Assembly (NCBI GenBank): GCA_035293985.1
Contig: DATGLS010000031.1
Coordinates: 248,001 to 312,000, forward strand
Source of the DNA: JAVDCA01 sp035293985
GTDB lineage: Bacteria > Pseudomonadota > Alphaproteobacteria > Rhizobiales > Xanthobacteraceae
Length of the DNA: 64,000 bases
Reading direction: 5' to 3'
The stretch's first letter is position 1. Each line of letters starts with the position of its first letter. The notes under the pieces were generated by a model. That model was not told the origin of the DNA and made no database searches. It was given only the letters and a program-made list of their open reading frames with translations. Positions 33,157 to 42,006 of the stretch are shown here, in pieces. The position numbers were made by a program, and so were the translations under genes.

Positions 33157-33190
33157 ATTCGGCTCGGCGGATGCGCCCGCCGAGCCGAAT
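33157..33190. terminator. Perfect hairpin between convergent genes
   Basis: The arms ATTCGGCTCGGCGG and CCGCCGAGCCGAAT are perfectly complementary around a short loop, just after the DUF2330 stop and before the convergent DUF3309 stop. It is a strong candidate transcription terminator for the plus-strand pair, although a T-run is lacking. Confidence 0.75.
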
Positions 33191-33244
33191 CGCAGCCCTC
33201 AGCATTGCAATGAACGATCCCGCACGCCGAAGCGTGCAGACGCG

Positions 33245-33400
33245 CTACACTCTTCCGAGCAGCGCCAGGATCACGATGATCACCAGCAGCAACCCGACGC
33301 CGCCACCTGGGGCATAGCCCCAGTTCGCGCTGTAGGGCCAGGTCGGCAACGCGCCGATCAGCAGCAGGATCAGAATGACGATCAGGATGGTCGAGAGCAT
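33245..33400 (-). CDS. DUF3309 family small membrane protein
   Basis: A 51-residue protein with two hydrophobic segments: MLSTILIVILILLLIGALP and GVGLLLVIIVILALLGRV around a glycine-rich turn (PYSANWGYAPGGG). This is the well-recognised DUF3309 pattern of alphaproteobacteria. The function is unknown and often stress-associated. ATG 33400 gives the family length; longer in-frame starts are rejected. Confidence 0.85.
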   Translation of the reverse strand: MLSTILIVILILLLIGALPTWPYSANWGYAPGGGVGLLLVIIVILALLGRV

Positions 33401-33491
33401 CGATCTCTCCCTTGATCCTCGCCCCGCCAGTAAATGCGCGCTCGCAGGCAATGTTCCACCTGCGACTCGCGCGGGAGATTGCGCACTGCAC

Positions 33492-33920
33492 CTAATCGCC
33501 GGGCGTTTCTCCATCCTTGTGCGGCGCACGATTGAGCAAGACGCCGAGCACGAATGCGCCAACCAGCACGGCGGTGGTGATGCGCTTGCGACCAAGCACT
33601 TTCGTGATGTCGAGGGCTGTCGCGAGCAGTGCCGGATCGGCCCACCAGGCGCTCTTGCGCGCCGGCGGAGGCGGCGGCGGAGGGCTCCGGCGCAGGATGA
33701 GAACGACGATCAGCGCGACCAGGGCGAGGAAGGCGAATATGCCGCCGAGGATGAGCGTCGCCGTGATGGCGCCGTAGCGCGTCTCGAGCCATAGGAAGAG
33801 GGCGGCGCAGAAGAAGCCCAGCGCAACGAGCGCCGCCGCGAGCGCGACGATGGCGCCGATCGTCGACTTCAGCGCGAGGTCGATCTTGTGTTTGAGATTG
33901 GCGATCGAAGCGTCGAACAC
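33492..33920 (-). CDS. Phage holin superfamily-like membrane protein
   Basis: A 142-residue inner membrane protein with two close transmembrane helices (IGAIVALAAALVALGFFCAA and TATLILGGIFAFLALVALIV). Next come a proline-rich linker (SPPPPPPPARK) and a third hydrophobic helix near the end. It resembles the small putative holin/DUF proteins that accompany DUF883 proteins in rhizobia. It lies between the DUF3309 and DUF883 genes in the same direction, so the three may form a stress-response or envelope operon. The role is inferred only. Confidence 0.65.
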   Translation of the reverse strand: MFDASIANLKHKIDLALKSTIGAIVALAAALVALGFFCAALFLWLETRYGAITATLILGGIFAFLALVALIVVLILRRSPPPPPPPARKSAWWADPALLATALDITKVLGRKRITTAVLVGAFVLGVLLNRAPHKDGETPGD

Positions 33921-34023
33921 GGCCCCCTGCCTGCCTACACTTGTTCACTTGCGCGTGTTCTCATCGGCGAGCTGGCCTCCACCCCCCCTCAAAGTGCGGG
34001 GCAGGCTTTCGCCGGAACGCGCG

Positions 34024-34362
34024 CTAGCGGCGCCATGCCGTGCCGAAGAGAAAACCCAATCCCACCGCCAGCGCGATCGTCGTGAGCGGATGCTGCTCGA
34101 TCGATTCCTGCAGCGCATCGCTCAGATGATCACCTACCTCGGTGAGGGCCTCGCGGCCGCGCTCACTGACGTCCGACACGGTCTCGTCGAGTTGGTCTTG
34201 CATGCGGCGGACCCGCTCCTTGATGCCGGCGAGGGCCTCACCGCCACTCGCGCTCAGGAGCTCGCTGACCTGTCCGGCGAGCCGCGCAAGATCGTCGCGC
34301 AATGCCTGCACGTCGCGCTGAATATCCTCGACGGTCGCCGCTGTATCTTTGGTGGTCGCCAT
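34024..34362 (-). CDS. DUF883/ElaB/YqjD family protein
   Basis: A 112-residue protein with a long amphipathic coiled-coil-like N-terminal part (VEDIQRDVQALRDDLARLAG onward) and a single C-terminal membrane helix (PLTTIALAVGLGFLFGTAWRR). This is the typical ElaB/YqjD layout, inner-membrane anchored and linked to ribosome association or stress in E. coli. It is minus strand, 103 bases ahead of the holin-like gene. Confidence 0.88.
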   Translation of the reverse strand: MATTKDTAATVEDIQRDVQALRDDLARLAGQVSELLSASGGEALAGIKERVRRMQDQLDETVSDVSERGREALTEVGDHLSDALQESIEQHPLTTIALAVGLGFLFGTAWRR

Positions 34363-34441
34363 TGCAAGCTCCCGCTAACGCCCAAGCCAACGCACCCGCG
34401 CAACGAAAAGTTCCGCTTTCATTCCGGTAGCTCCGCCTCGT

Positions 34442-34690
34442 CGACGACGAGCAGATGAGGCCGAAAATCAGGAAAGGTACCGATAGAAATGCGCCGATCG
34501 GGCGCCACAGCCAAGTCCAGAACGCCAAGCTAGGAAAAACCCCGTGCGGATTCAAGGTAAGGCGCCGCCCGACGATATTCGGTGTCGCGACGTGGCGCCC
34601 CAAGGTCGTCGATCCGACAAACAGCGCCGGGGCGATCAACGCATGGGCGAGCGAGGGAAAGCTGATCGCCGGCGTGAGAAATGTGAGCAT
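34442..34690 (-). pseudogene. C-terminal fragment of an AI-2E/PerM family transporter
   Basis: An 83-codon open stretch gives a recognisable AI-2E transporter C-terminus: GRRLTLNPHGVFPSLAFWTW followed by LWRPIGAFLSVPFLI, preceded by SLAHALIAPALFVGSTTLG. The family's usual several hundred upstream residues are missing, and the frame runs into unrelated sequence on both sides. It is a relic left between DUF883 and the MmgE/PrpD gene, and accounts for most of this 357-base gap. Confidence 0.7.
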
Positions 34691-34719
34691 CGGCTTGAAC
34701 GACCAGCCACGAAGGTCGG

Positions 34720-36117
34720 CTAGTCGGCGTGCCCCACCGCCAAGGCATCGAATAGATCGTCGATGCGGGCGCAGCGCTCGAAATGCTCGATCAGCTCCCA
34801 GGCCTGCGCCAGCCGAGGCGGGGCGATCTGGCGGCCGGCGAGTGCGGTGAATTTCGTCGCGACCTCCGCGTCGGTCAGCGGGTCGTCGTGGTGCCCGTGC
34901 GGGACCTCGAGGCCGGCGGCGCGCGTCGTGCCGTCGCGCAGGCTGATCTCGACGTGGCAGGGGAATTTGTCCGGAAAGGCCCGCGTGAACGCGGGATCCT
35001 CGGCGACGGTGATCTTGTCGGCGAGCGCGAGAATGCGTGGATCGGAAAAGCGCGCCGGCGCGAAGATCGCGTCGTTGAAGCCGCCGTCGATCAGCGAGGC
35101 CGCGACGATGTAGGGCAGGCTGTGATCGGCGGTCTCGCGCGTCGCCGGGCGCCATTTCTCGGCGCCCGAGCCGATCTCGCGATGGGCGAACTCGTAGGTG
35201 CGGATATGGATCGCCGCGACCTCCTCGACGTCGAGGCCGCCGCCGAGCGACAGCGCCGCCGCGAGCGGCCCTTGCGAATGATATTCGGTGACGAAGAATT
35301 TCATGTCGGCCGCCATGATGGCGAGCGGCGCGCGACCCAGGCAGGCCACGTCGACGGGACCGGCCAGGTCGCGCAAACCAAGCGCGCCATCGAACGGTCG
35401 CTCCGGGCCCGTCATGCCGGCCTGCGCCAGCAGCGCCGCGAACACGCCGTTGCGCACGCCATTCGCCTCGGCGACGCCCTTCCACATGGAGAGCTGCCCG
35501 CGCCGCGTAACCGCGAGCGGCAGATTGGGGGTCACCGCAAGCGAGATCGCATTGGCCATTTGCGCCGCGTCGAGGCGCAGGATCTTGGCCGTCGCGGCCG
35601 CCGCCGCGACCGCCGGATAGAACGCATGGTCGAGCCCGCGCGTCATCAGGCGCAGCGACTCGTGCATGGCACGATGGACCTCGTAGCCGACGACGATCGC
35701 CGCGATGACGTCGCGCCCATCCGCGCCCGCGACCTGCGCGGCCGCCAGCACCGGTGCGATCACGCCGCTCGGATGCCCGCCGCCGCCCGGGAAGCAGTCA
35801 TTGCCATCGAGATAGCGCGCCATCGCGGCATTGGCGAACGCCGCGAGCTCGGGCAGCGCGCGGCGCGCCGTGCCGAGGACGCGCGCGCCCTCACCCGCCT
35901 CGGTCCGCAACGCGAGCGCCCGCGCGATCCGGCTCGGCTCGGCGTCATAGGCGGCGATGCCGCAGGCGAGCGTATCGGCAAGGCGGCGCTTGCACGCGTG
36001 CACGGCATCGGCGGGCAGCGCCGCGAAACGGACATCCGCCGCATATCGGACGACCGCGCGGACGGTCGCGTCGGCGCCCGCTGAGGCATCCACCGGTACG
36101 CTCATCATCGGTTGCAC
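34720..36117 (-). CDS. MmgE/PrpD family protein
   Basis: A 465-residue protein of the 2-methylcitrate dehydratase/cis-aconitate decarboxylase superfamily. Landmarks are the N-terminal ACGIAAYDAEPSRIARAL, GNDCFPGGGGHPSGVIAPVL with the family GHPSG box, and GVAEANGVRNGVFAALLA. Length is as expected. It probably acts on a tricarboxylic or related organic acid; the substrate is not predictable. It is minus strand and monocistronic, with an AI-2E transporter relic directly downstream. Confidence 0.88.
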   Translation of the reverse strand: MQPMMSVPVDASAGADATVRAVVRYAADVRFAALPADAVHACKRRLADTLACGIAAYDAEPSRIARALALRTEAGEGARVLGTARRALPELAAFANAAMARYLDGNDCFPGGGGHPSGVIAPVLAAAQVAGADGRDVIAAIVVGYEVHRAMHESLRLMTRGLDHAFYPAVAAAAATAKILRLDAAQMANAISLAVTPNLPLAVTRRGQLSMWKGVAEANGVRNGVFAALLAQAGMTGPERPFDGALGLRDLAGPVDVACLGRAPLAIMAADMKFFVTEYHSQGPLAAALSLGGGLDVEEVAAIHIRTYEFAHREIGSGAEKWRPATRETADHSLPYIVAASLIDGGFNDAIFAPARFSDPRILALADKITVAEDPAFTRAFPDKFPCHVEISLRDGTTRAAGLEVPHGHHDDPLTDAEVATKFTALAGRQIAPPRLAQAWELIEHFERCARIDDLFDALAVGHAD

Positions 36118-36206
36118 GACCCTGCGTCAATCGGGCCGGAAACATAACCTGTTCCACCCGTTGAATCTCGCGGAGGTGGGCGCCAGCGCAACCATGGAGA
36201 ATGCGC

Positions 36207-36611
36207 ATGGCCCATCACGAGGCTCCCCATCATCATCGGACATCCAATGGCCTGCATCCCGCGATCTACGTGGGATTGGCGGTGTTTGCGGCGTGGATGA
36301 TGATATCGGCGTGGATCTTCTTCGGCAGCGAAGGCCAGTATGCGGGATATGCGGTCTTCGTCGCGAGCGGATTGTTCGCCGTCGCCGCCGCGATCCCGTG
36401 GATCATGTGGCGGGTCGCCCGTGGCAAGGTCACGACCGGCGAGGCCGATCCGGAGCGGAAGCCGTTCGCGGAGTGGTGGCACGGCGATGTAGAGACCGGG
36501 CAGGGCCGCGTCGAGGGTTGGGATGCGGCCGTCGAGGTGCTGCTGCCGCTTGGTGCCGCCGCCATCGGCATGACGCTGATCGGGTTGATCTTCCGCCTCA
36601 CCGGCGGCTGA
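36207..36611 (+). CDS. Small membrane protein with His-rich N-terminus
   Basis: A 134-residue protein starting MAHHEAPHHHRTS, so the N-terminus could bind metal. Three hydrophobic segments follow: AIYVGLAVFAAWMMISAWIF, VFVASGLFAVAAAIPWIMW and VEVLLPLGAAAIGMTLIGLI. A charged loop (GEADPERKPFAEWWHGD) sits between the second and third. It has no recognised family. ATG 36201 is an alternative start. It is divergent from the MmgE/PrpD gene. Confidence 0.7.
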   Translation: MAHHEAPHHHRTSNGLHPAIYVGLAVFAAWMMISAWIFFGSEGQYAGYAVFVASGLFAVAAAIPWIMWRVARGKVTTGEADPERKPFAEWWHGDVETGQGRVEGWDAAVEVLLPLGAAAIGMTLIGLIFRLTGG

Positions 36612-36749
36612 CGACGGCCCGAGGACGCGAATCGAGCCGGCGAGCAGACCGCGCACGTGCCCACCGATTTGCCGGTTGACCCGCAAGCCGGCGACCCCGA
36701 TTAATGCGGCTGCGCGGCCCCGCGGGCCGTTGGGATTTCGCAGTCCGAA

Positions 36750-38237
36750 ATGAAAGCCGCCGCCTTCGCGTATTCACGACCCGCCAGCCTCGATGAGGCC
36801 TGCGCGCTGCTCACGGCCGACGATGGCGCGCGCGTGATCGCGGGCGGGCAGACGCTGGTGCCGCTGATGGCGATGCGCCTTGCGCGCCCGACGCGCCTCG
36901 TCGACATCGCTCGCATGCCGGGCCTCGCCTATGTGCGCGAGGATGGCGACGCGATCGCGATCGGCGCGACCACATCGCAGCGCGCCGCCGAGCATCATCC
37001 GCTGGTGCACGCCATGCTGCCGCTGCTCGCGCGCGCCCTGCCCTTCGTCGGCCATACGGCGACGCGCGCGCGCGGCACCATCGGCGGATCGCTCGCCAAC
37101 GCGGACGCGGCGGCCGAGATCGCGCTCGTTGCGGTCACGCTCGGCGCCACGCTCACCTATCGCGACGGCGAGCAGACGGCCGACATCGCCGCCGCCGAGT
37201 TCTTCCTCGGGCCGATGGTGACGGCGCTGGCGCCGAGCGCGGTTGTCACCGGTGTGCGCTTTCCCATCTGGCGCGAGCGCGTCGGCGTCGGATTTCAGGA
37301 GATCAACGCGCGCAAGAGCGATTTCGCGTTCGTGTCCGCGGCCGCGCAAGTGTCTCTCGCGCCGGATGGCACCTGCGTCCGCATCGCCATCGGCGTCGGC
37401 GCCGCGACCGAGGTGCCGCTGCGGCTTGCGATGGCTGAGGAAGCGCTCGTCGGCACGCGATTGACGGCCGATGCGGTTCGTCCCGCGGTCGGTGACGCGC
37501 TGGCCGAGGTCACGCCGATGGCCGACCTGCATGCTTCGGCGGATTATCGGCGCCGGGTCGCGCGCAGCCTGGCGATCCGGGCGGTAATGGAGGCGTGCGA
37601 GGATGCGAAGGCCGTAGGGAAGGCATCCGCGCCTGCTCATACGCAAGCGCGCGGGCAAAATCGCATCGGCGCGGTTGCCCACGCGGATGGAGCCGCGAAC
37701 GCGATTTTGCCCACCCTACGAGTCAACGGCCAAACCCACCCCATCGACGTCGAGCCGCGCACCACCCTGCTCGATTGTCTGCGCGACAAGCTCGGACTCC
37801 TCGGCGCGCATGCCGGTTGCGAGCACGGCGTGTGCGGCGCCTGCACGGTGCTGGTCGACGGCGTTGCGGTTCGTTCGTGCCTGATGTTCGCCGTGCAGGC
37901 CGACGGCCATGCGATCACCACCATCGAGGGACTGACGCCGGCGCCGGGCGAGCTGTCGGTGCTGCAGGACGCTTTCTGCGAAACGCACGGGCTGCAGTGC
38001 GGCTATTGCACCCCGGCGATGATCCTCGCCGCGCATGCACTGCTCGCCGGCAATCCGTCGCCGACCCGCGACGAGATCGTCGACGCGATCTCCGGCAATA
38101 TCTGTCGGTGCACCGGCTATGCGCAGATCGTCGAGGCGGTCGCGCTCGCCGCCGAGCGGCTGCGCGGCGCCAACCGGCCGGTCGCCCTTCGAGGCTCGCC
38201 CTTCGGGCGAGCGCCTCAGGATGACGGAGTCCAGTGA
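36750..38237 (+). CDS. Fused FAD-binding and 2Fe-2S subunit of a molybdenum hydroxylase (CoxM-CoxS type)
   Basis: A 495-residue fusion. Residues 1-285 are the FAD-binding subunit (CoxM type): IAGGQTLVPLMAMRLARPT and TRARGTIGGSLANADAAAE. Residues 289-324 are a linker encoded by a palindromic repeat (37614-37720). Residues 325-490 are the CoxS subunit with both [2Fe-2S] motifs: CEHGVCGACTVLVDG (plant type) and CGYC plus NICRCTGYAQ. The last 17 residues lie in another repeat (38185-38227). In most relatives these are separate genes. Together with 38243-40639 it would form a heteromeric hydroxylase for an aromatic or heterocyclic substrate. Confidence 0.88.
   Translation: MKAAAFAYSRPASLDEACALLTADDGARVIAGGQTLVPLMAMRLARPTRLVDIARMPGLAYVREDGDAIAIGATTSQRAAEHHPLVHAMLPLLARALPFVGHTATRARGTIGGSLANADAAAEIALVAVTLGATLTYRDGEQTADIAAAEFFLGPMVTALAPSAVVTGVRFPIWRERVGVGFQEINARKSDFAFVSAAAQVSLAPDGTCVRIAIGVGAATEVPLRLAMAEEALVGTRLTADAVRPAVGDALAEVTPMADLHASADYRRRVARSLAIRAVMEACEDAKAVGKASAPAHTQARGQNRIGAVAHADGAANAILPTLRVNGQTHPIDVEPRTTLLDCLRDKLGLLGAHAGCEHGVCGACTVLVDGVAVRSCLMFAVQADGHAITTIEGLTPAPGELSVLQDAFCETHGLQCGYCTPAMILAAHALLAGNPSPTRDEIVDAISGNICRCTGYAQIVEAVALAAERLRGANRPVALRGSPFGRAPQDDGVQ
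37614..37720. repeat. Palindromic repeat inside the CoxM-CoxS gene
   Basis: A 107-base element with outer arms GTAGGG / CCCTAC and inner arms GGGCAAAATCGC / GCGATTTTGCCC. It resembles the intergenic repeat at 45311-45383. Here it is translated in frame as the interdomain linker. No stop codon arises in the coding frame. Confidence 0.75.
38185..38227. repeat. Short inverted repeat at the end of the CoxM-CoxS gene
   Basis: CCCTTCGAGGCTCGCCC and GGGCGAGCGCCTCAGGATG are inverted around TTC. It resembles the element at 25773-25827 and encodes the last residues before the stop, so the original CoxS C-terminus may have been altered by its insertion. Confidence 0.6.
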
Positions 38238-38242
38238 GATAG

Positions 38243-40639
38243 ATGTCTGCGCCGCACCGCTTCCGCTTCGTCTCGTCCGATCGCCGCGTGCGCGAGGACC
38301 GCCGCTTCGTCGCCGGCAAGGGGCGTTTCGCGGCCGATATCGCGCTGCCGGGCACGCGACATGTCGCGGTGGTCACCTGCCCGCATCCGGCGGCGCGGAT
38401 CGTCGCGATCGACAAAAGCGCGGCGCTGGCGAAGCCGGGCGTGCACTACGTCCTTGACGGGGCCGAGCTCGCGGCCGCAACGCTGCCGCTGATGTCGGGT
38501 CTCGATACCCCCGGAGCGCTGCGCCGGCCGCTCGCGGTGGACGTCGCACGCTATGCCGGCGAGTGGGTCGCGGCCGTGGTCGCCGACAGCCGCGCGCTCG
38601 CCGAGGACGCGGCCGAAGCGGTCGCGGTCGAGTACGAGACGCTGCCGTTCGTGCTGGACGGCGAGGAGGCCTACAAACCCGGCTCCCCACTCGTGCACGC
38701 GGCGCACGGCTCGAACGTCCTGCTCGACAGGAGCTTCGTGTGGGGCGACGTCGACCAGGACTTTGCCGGCAGCCCGCATCATCTCAAGCTGACTGTGAAA
38801 TGGGGACGCAGCTCGACCGTTCCGGTCGAGACCTTCGGCGTCCTGGCGGCGTGGGATCCGTGGCGCGAGGTGCTCGACGTCTACGCCTCGATCCAGATGC
38901 CGAAATATCCCGACCAGATCGCGGCGGCGCTGAAGATCCCCGGCTCGTCGGTGCGCGTGCATCACGACGTCGACGTCGGCGGCAGCTACGGCGTCAAGCG
39001 CGGCATCAAGCACACGGTTCTGGTCGGCTACCTCACGCGGCGGCTCGGCTTTCCGGTGCGGCTGATCGAGGACCGCCTGGAAAACATGCGCGGCGGCGAC
39101 GCGCACGGGCCGGAGCGCAATTTCGACGTCGAGGTCGCGTTCGACGGGCGCGGCGTGATCCGCTCGATGAGGATGCGGGCGCTCGACAATGTCGGCGCCT
39201 ATGCGGGCCGCTCGCCGTTCCAGCTCGGCAAGCCGGTCAGCGCGATCGTCGGGCCCTATCGGATCAAGAGCGTCGCCTACCGCGCGATCGCAGTCATGAG
39301 CAACAAGACCGTGCAGGAGGCGGTGCGCGCGTTCGGCCAGTCGCCGACCAACTACGCGATCGAGCGCACGATCGAGGAGGTGGCGAATTGTCTGGGCCTC
39401 GATCGGCTGGAGGTGCGCCGGCGCAACCTGATCCGGCACGAGGAGTTTCCCTACCTGATCCCGAGCGGCAGCACTTACGACAGCGGCGACTATCATGCCG
39501 TGATCGACAAGGTGCTGGCGCGCGCCGACTACGACAAGCTCGTCGCCGAGCGCGACCGGCTGCGGGCCGAGGGATTGCTCGCCGGCATCGGCATCTCGGC
39601 CTGTCTCGAGCCGAGCGGCGGCAACTCGTCGTTCGAGCCGCTGCTCAACCCGAAGAACGCCACCACGACCTGGATGGACTCGTGCCGCATCAGCATCGAT
39701 CTCGGCGGCGCGATCACGGCGGCGATGCACACGACCTCCTCGGGCCAGGGCCACGAGACCATGGTCGGCACCGTGGTCGGCGAGGTGCTGGAGGTCGACC
39801 CCGAGCGCGTGCGCGTGATCCGGCCGGATTCCATCGCCTCGCTGCCGAGCAACTCGCCGGTCGGCAGCCGCATGGCGATCATGCTGGGCGGCGCCGCTTT
39901 CCATGCCGCCGAGGCACTCAAGGCTCGACTCGTCGCGATCGGTGCGCATGATCTCGGCATTCCGCTCGCGCGCGCGGTCTATCGCGACGGCGACGTGGTC
40001 GACCGTACGGCGCCGGAAAAGCGGCGGACCTGGGCCGAGCTGGTGGCGATCGCGCACCGGCATTTCCATCGGCTGCCGCCAGGCTTCGAGCCGGGCTTAT
40101 CGGTCTCGCACATCATGCAGGTGCCGACCGGCGGCACGCTGCCGACCGCGGACGGCCGGGTGCAGATGTATCCGTGCTACGCGTTCGAATTCCACCTGCT
40201 CCTGGTCGTGATCGACCCCGACCTCGGCAAGCCGGAGATCCGCCGTTACGTGGTCGGCCACGACTGCGGCACGGTGATCAACCCGAAGATCGTGCGCGGC
40301 ATGACGCTCGGCGGCATCGCACACGGCATCGGCGCCGCGCTGTACGAGGAATTCGCCTATGACGCGCAGGGCCAGATGGTGGCGCAGAGCTTCATGGACT
40401 ATCTGCTGCCGTCGGCGCATGAAGTGCCCGAGATCGACCTCGTGGAGCACGAGACGCCCTCGCCGCACACGGTGTTCGGCCAGAAGGGCTCGGGCGAGTC
40501 GGGCTATCTCGGCGCGCCCGCCGCCATCGCGAGCGGCGTCAACGACGCGCTGAGGCCGCTCGGCATCACGGTGAACAGCCTGCCGATGAAGGCAGCGCGC
40601 CTGGGCGACCTGATCGCGGCGGCAATGGAGAAGCCGTGA
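38243..40639 (+). CDS. Xanthine dehydrogenase family molybdopterin-binding subunit (CoxL type)
   Basis: A 798-residue large subunit that holds the molybdenum cofactor. The N-terminus RRVREDRRFVAGKGRFAADI and the Mo-cofactor-binding blocks GSYGVKRGIKHTVLVGYLTR and TSSGQGHETMVGTVVGEVLE fit the family. GQKGSGESGYLGAPAAIASG near the C-terminus contains the GSGESG active-site region with the base glutamate. Where CO dehydrogenases carry AYxCSFR or AYRGAGR, this protein reads AVRAFGQSPT, so it is not a CO dehydrogenase. It starts 5 bases after the fused electron-transfer subunit. The neighbouring Mo-cofactor genes could supply it. Confidence 0.9.
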   Translation: MSAPHRFRFVSSDRRVREDRRFVAGKGRFAADIALPGTRHVAVVTCPHPAARIVAIDKSAALAKPGVHYVLDGAELAAATLPLMSGLDTPGALRRPLAVDVARYAGEWVAAVVADSRALAEDAAEAVAVEYETLPFVLDGEEAYKPGSPLVHAAHGSNVLLDRSFVWGDVDQDFAGSPHHLKLTVKWGRSSTVPVETFGVLAAWDPWREVLDVYASIQMPKYPDQIAAALKIPGSSVRVHHDVDVGGSYGVKRGIKHTVLVGYLTRRLGFPVRLIEDRLENMRGGDAHGPERNFDVEVAFDGRGVIRSMRMRALDNVGAYAGRSPFQLGKPVSAIVGPYRIKSVAYRAIAVMSNKTVQEAVRAFGQSPTNYAIERTIEEVANCLGLDRLEVRRRNLIRHEEFPYLIPSGSTYDSGDYHAVIDKVLARADYDKLVAERDRLRAEGLLAGIGISACLEPSGGNSSFEPLLNPKNATTTWMDSCRISIDLGGAITAAMHTTSSGQGHETMVGTVVGEVLEVDPERVRVIRPDSIASLPSNSPVGSRMAIMLGGAAFHAAEALKARLVAIGAHDLGIPLARAVYRDGDVVDRTAPEKRRTWAELVAIAHRHFHRLPPGFEPGLSVSHIMQVPTGGTLPTADGRVQMYPCYAFEFHLLLVVIDPDLGKPEIRRYVVGHDCGTVINPKIVRGMTLGGIAHGIGAALYEEFAYDAQGQMVAQSFMDYLLPSAHEVPEIDLVEHETPSPHTVFGQKGSGESGYLGAPAAIASGVNDALRPLGITVNSLPMKAARLGDLIAAAMEKP

Positions 40640-40646
40640 ACTTGCT

Positions 40647-40790
40647 GTCCCTCTCCCGTGAAGGGGGAGGGTCGCTCGGCTGAGCAAAGCGACGGCGAGT
40701 TGGGTGGCGTGGCCGAGGCCGCGCCAACCCACCCCGGCTCAGCTCACTTCGTTCGCTTCGCCGACCCTCGCCCGTGCAGGGGAGGGTGAA
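40647..40790. repeat. GC-rich palindromic repeat (second family) overlapping a gene end
   Basis: The block between the convergent CoxL and CoA-transferase genes has facing arms CCCTCTCCC / GGGGGAGGG and GGCTGAGCAAAGCG-like segments. The last 17 codons of the minus-strand CoA transferase lie within it, so that gene's natural end may have been displaced by the repeat. Confidence 0.65.
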
Positions 40791-41983
40791 GAGACCACGC
40801 GGTTGCGCTCAAGCTCATCGATTTCAGCGGTCGACAACGCGAGCAATTCCCGCAGCACATCGGCCGTATTCTCACCCAGCCGCGGCGCAAAGCGCGTCGC
40901 CGCCGCCGGCGCATCGGCGAACTTCATCGGATTGCCCATGACCCGCGCGTGACGGCCGTCGGGCGCCGCGAGTTCCGTGACCATGCCGCGGTGGCGGATC
41001 TGCGGATCGGCGACGACCTGATCGAGCGTGTTGACCACCGCGACCGGCACGCTTTCGGCCTCGAGTCGCGCGACCCACTCGGCCGCGGGGCGCGCCTTGA
41101 GCGCCTGCTCGAGATGCGCCCACAATGGCAGGCGATTGTGGTAGCGATCGCGCGCGGTCGCGAAGCGCGGATCGGCGGCGAGCGCCGGCTCCTCGAGCAC
41201 GCGACAGACCGCCTGCCAGTTGGCTTCGCTGAGGGCGCAGATGACGAAATCCTGGCCGTCCCCGCCGGTGAAGCGGCGATAGACCGGGATCGAGTCGTGG
41301 CCGCTGCCCTGGCGGCCCGGCCCCTTGCCGGAGTGCAGGAAATAGCCGGCCTGGTAGGTCAGCATCGCGGCCTGGCAGTCGAGCATCGAGATGTCGATCG
41401 TCTCGCCCTGCCCGGTCGCGTTGCGGCGGTTGAGCGCCGCGAGGATCGCGATCGTCGCATACATGCCGGCCGCGATGTCGCCGATCGGGATGCCGGCACG
41501 CACCGGCGGGCCACCGGGCTCGCCGGTGAGGCTCATGCCGCCGGACAGCGCCTGCACGATCATGTCGTAGGCGGGCTTGTCGCGATAGGGCCCGTCCTGG
41601 CCGAAGCCGGTGATCGCGCACCAGACGAGGCGCGGATTTTCCTTGCGGATATCGTCGGCCTTGAGGCCGAGCCGGTCGAGCACGCCCGGCCGGTTGTTCT
41701 CGATGACGACGTCGCAACGCGCCGCGAGCCGCCGCACCAGCGCGACGCCTTCCGGCCGCTTGAGATCGACCGCGACGCTGCGCTTGTTGCGGTTGAGCGA
41801 GATGAAATAGACGCTGTCGTCGCCGACGAAATGCGGCTGCATGGCGCGCGCGAGATCGCCGCGCGGCGGCTCGAGCTTGATCACGTCGGCGCCGAGGTCG
41901 GCGAGAATCTGCGCGCCGAATGGGCCGGAGAGCACCTGCGTCATCTCGAGGACGCGCAGACCGGCGAGGAGGGGTGGATTCAT
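40739..41983 (-). CDS. Family III CoA-transferase (CaiB/BaiF)
   Basis: A 414-residue CoA-transferase that swaps CoA between organic acids. Family features visible are the N-terminal LAGLRVLEMTQVLSGPFGAQ, YFISLNRNKRSVAVDLKRPE, WCAITGFGQDGPYRDKPAYD with the catalytic Asp region, and AALNRRNATGQGETIDISML. The start ATG at 41983 gives MNPPLLAGLRV; longer frames lie in repeat DNA. It is minus strand, downstream of the amidohydrolase and Rieske genes, so a degradation operon is plausible. Confidence 0.92.
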   Translation of the reverse strand: MNPPLLAGLRVLEMTQVLSGPFGAQILADLGADVIKLEPPRGDLARAMQPHFVGDDSVYFISLNRNKRSVAVDLKRPEGVALVRRLAARCDVVIENNRPGVLDRLGLKADDIRKENPRLVWCAITGFGQDGPYRDKPAYDMIVQALSGGMSLTGEPGGPPVRAGIPIGDIAAGMYATIAILAALNRRNATGQGETIDISMLDCQAAMLTYQAGYFLHSGKGPGRQGSGHDSIPVYRRFTGGDGQDFVICALSEANWQAVCRVLEEPALAADPRFATARDRYHNRLPLWAHLEQALKARPAAEWVARLEAESVPVAVVNTLDQVVADPQIRHRGMVTELAAPDGRHARVMGNPMKFADAPAAATRFAPRLGENTADVLRELLALSTAEIDELERNRVVSSPSPARARVGEANEVS

Positions 41984-42006
41984 GCGGGAGCCAGAGGCGC
42001 CGACCA

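Noticed and set aside
34238..35485. 415-residue minus-strand frame as a gene
   Set aside because: Most of it is a shadow of the MmgE/PrpD gene; only 34442-34690 has real similarity (AI-2E transporter tail).
38243..40639. Aerobic CO dehydrogenase large subunit
   Set aside because: Neither AYxCSFR nor AYRGAGR is present; the corresponding segment is AVRAFGQSPT.
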